The position numbers were made by a program, and so were the translations under genes. Shown here in pieces: positions 42,735 to 42,792 of a stretch of 42,792 bases of DNA. The first letter of the stretch is position 1; each line of letters begins with the position of its first letter. This stretch comes from Mesotaenium endlicherianum (taxonomy: Eukaryota > Streptophyta > Zygnematophyceae > Zygnematales > Mesotaeniaceae), in the NCBI GenBank assembly GCA_009602735.1, contig WELA01000805.1:43346-86137 (forward strand). Reading direction: 5' to 3'. Below the pieces are notes generated by a model that had not been told where the DNA came from, did no database searches, and saw only the letters and a program-made list of their open reading frames with translations.

Positions 42735-42792
42735 ACAGTTTGTGTGTGTATTCGTGTGTGTCTGTATGTGCGTGTGTGTGGGGGGGTTGGGG
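42735..42792. repeat. (GT)n microsatellite at right edge
   Basis: Interrupted GT repeat with TATG and TCTG units, running to the window end in the intron of the last gene. Confidence 0.85.

Noticed and set aside
1..42792. CRISPR array, operons or prokaryotic defence genes
   Set aside because: No regularly spaced short repeats with unique spacers; introns and retroelements show nuclear eukaryotic DNA.

Overview
The window is eukaryotic and repeat-dominated. It has GT-AG introns, long low-complexity tracts, a 25-N scaffold gap, chromodomain Ty3/gypsy elements primed by initiator-tRNA-Met (TGGTATC PBS), a Ty1/copia fragment, a BED/DUF659 hAT transposase and many TTTAGGG motifs. Together these point to the green lineage. 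A large repeat-rich genome such as a charophyte alga (Chara-like) fits, but nothing here proves the species. No rRNA, bona fide tRNA, CRISPR or prokaryotic gene was seen.

Layout. 1-3054: 5' end of a minus-strand LTR retrotransposon (open gag, then its LTR); a diverged copy of this LTR lies in opposite orientation at 18867-19869. 4752-7238: 5' half of a host gene (gene A) whose coding frame stops at an LTR. 7239-10815: minus-strand chromovirus 3' LTR and decayed pol, ending in a fold-back beside the N gap. 12955-13544 (minus): a Glu-rich coding block, also cut by an LTR of the same family. 13545-15371 (plus): that LTR, a PBS and a decayed gag. 17.9-22.1 kb: pyrimidine-rich repeats with recurring exon-like modules, then minisatellites carrying TTTAGGG. 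22.2-24.6 kb: decayed hAT transposase with a clear intron. 25.78-34.43 kb: a nest made of a copia 3' fragment, interrupted by a nearly complete gypsy chromovirus (26481-32618, TSD GTCGG), with a terminal-inverted-repeat element (33230-34138, 8-bp TSD) inside the copia 3' LTR. 35.1-36.2 kb: candidate exons and an Ala-rich reading frame. 40416-41260: another terminal-inverted-repeat element. 41618-42587: first coding exon of a Gln/Glu-rich host gene.

Main result. The two LTRs at 7239-7968 and 13545-14280 appear to be the two ends of one insertion. Both carry the same 5-bp flank (GTTCT, equal to AGAAC on the other strand). Removing the element joins the plus-strand block ending at 7238 to the minus-strand block starting at 13539 in the same reading frame. 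Gene A is therefore one gene split by a retrotransposon, and roughly 10841-15371 is inverted relative to its left neighbour, either by scaffolding error at the N gap or by a real inversion.

How parts relate. Most recognisable genes belong to mobile elements. The gypsy element at 26.5-32.6 kb has an uninterrupted 1230-codon pol, and a textbook -1 slippery heptamer A_AAA_AAC just before its gag stop, yet a broken gag and a U3-truncated 3' LTR. Host genes (gene A and the gene at 41.6 kb) encode Gln/Glu-rich coiled-coil proteins with basic NLS-like clusters and SUMO-interaction-like motifs.
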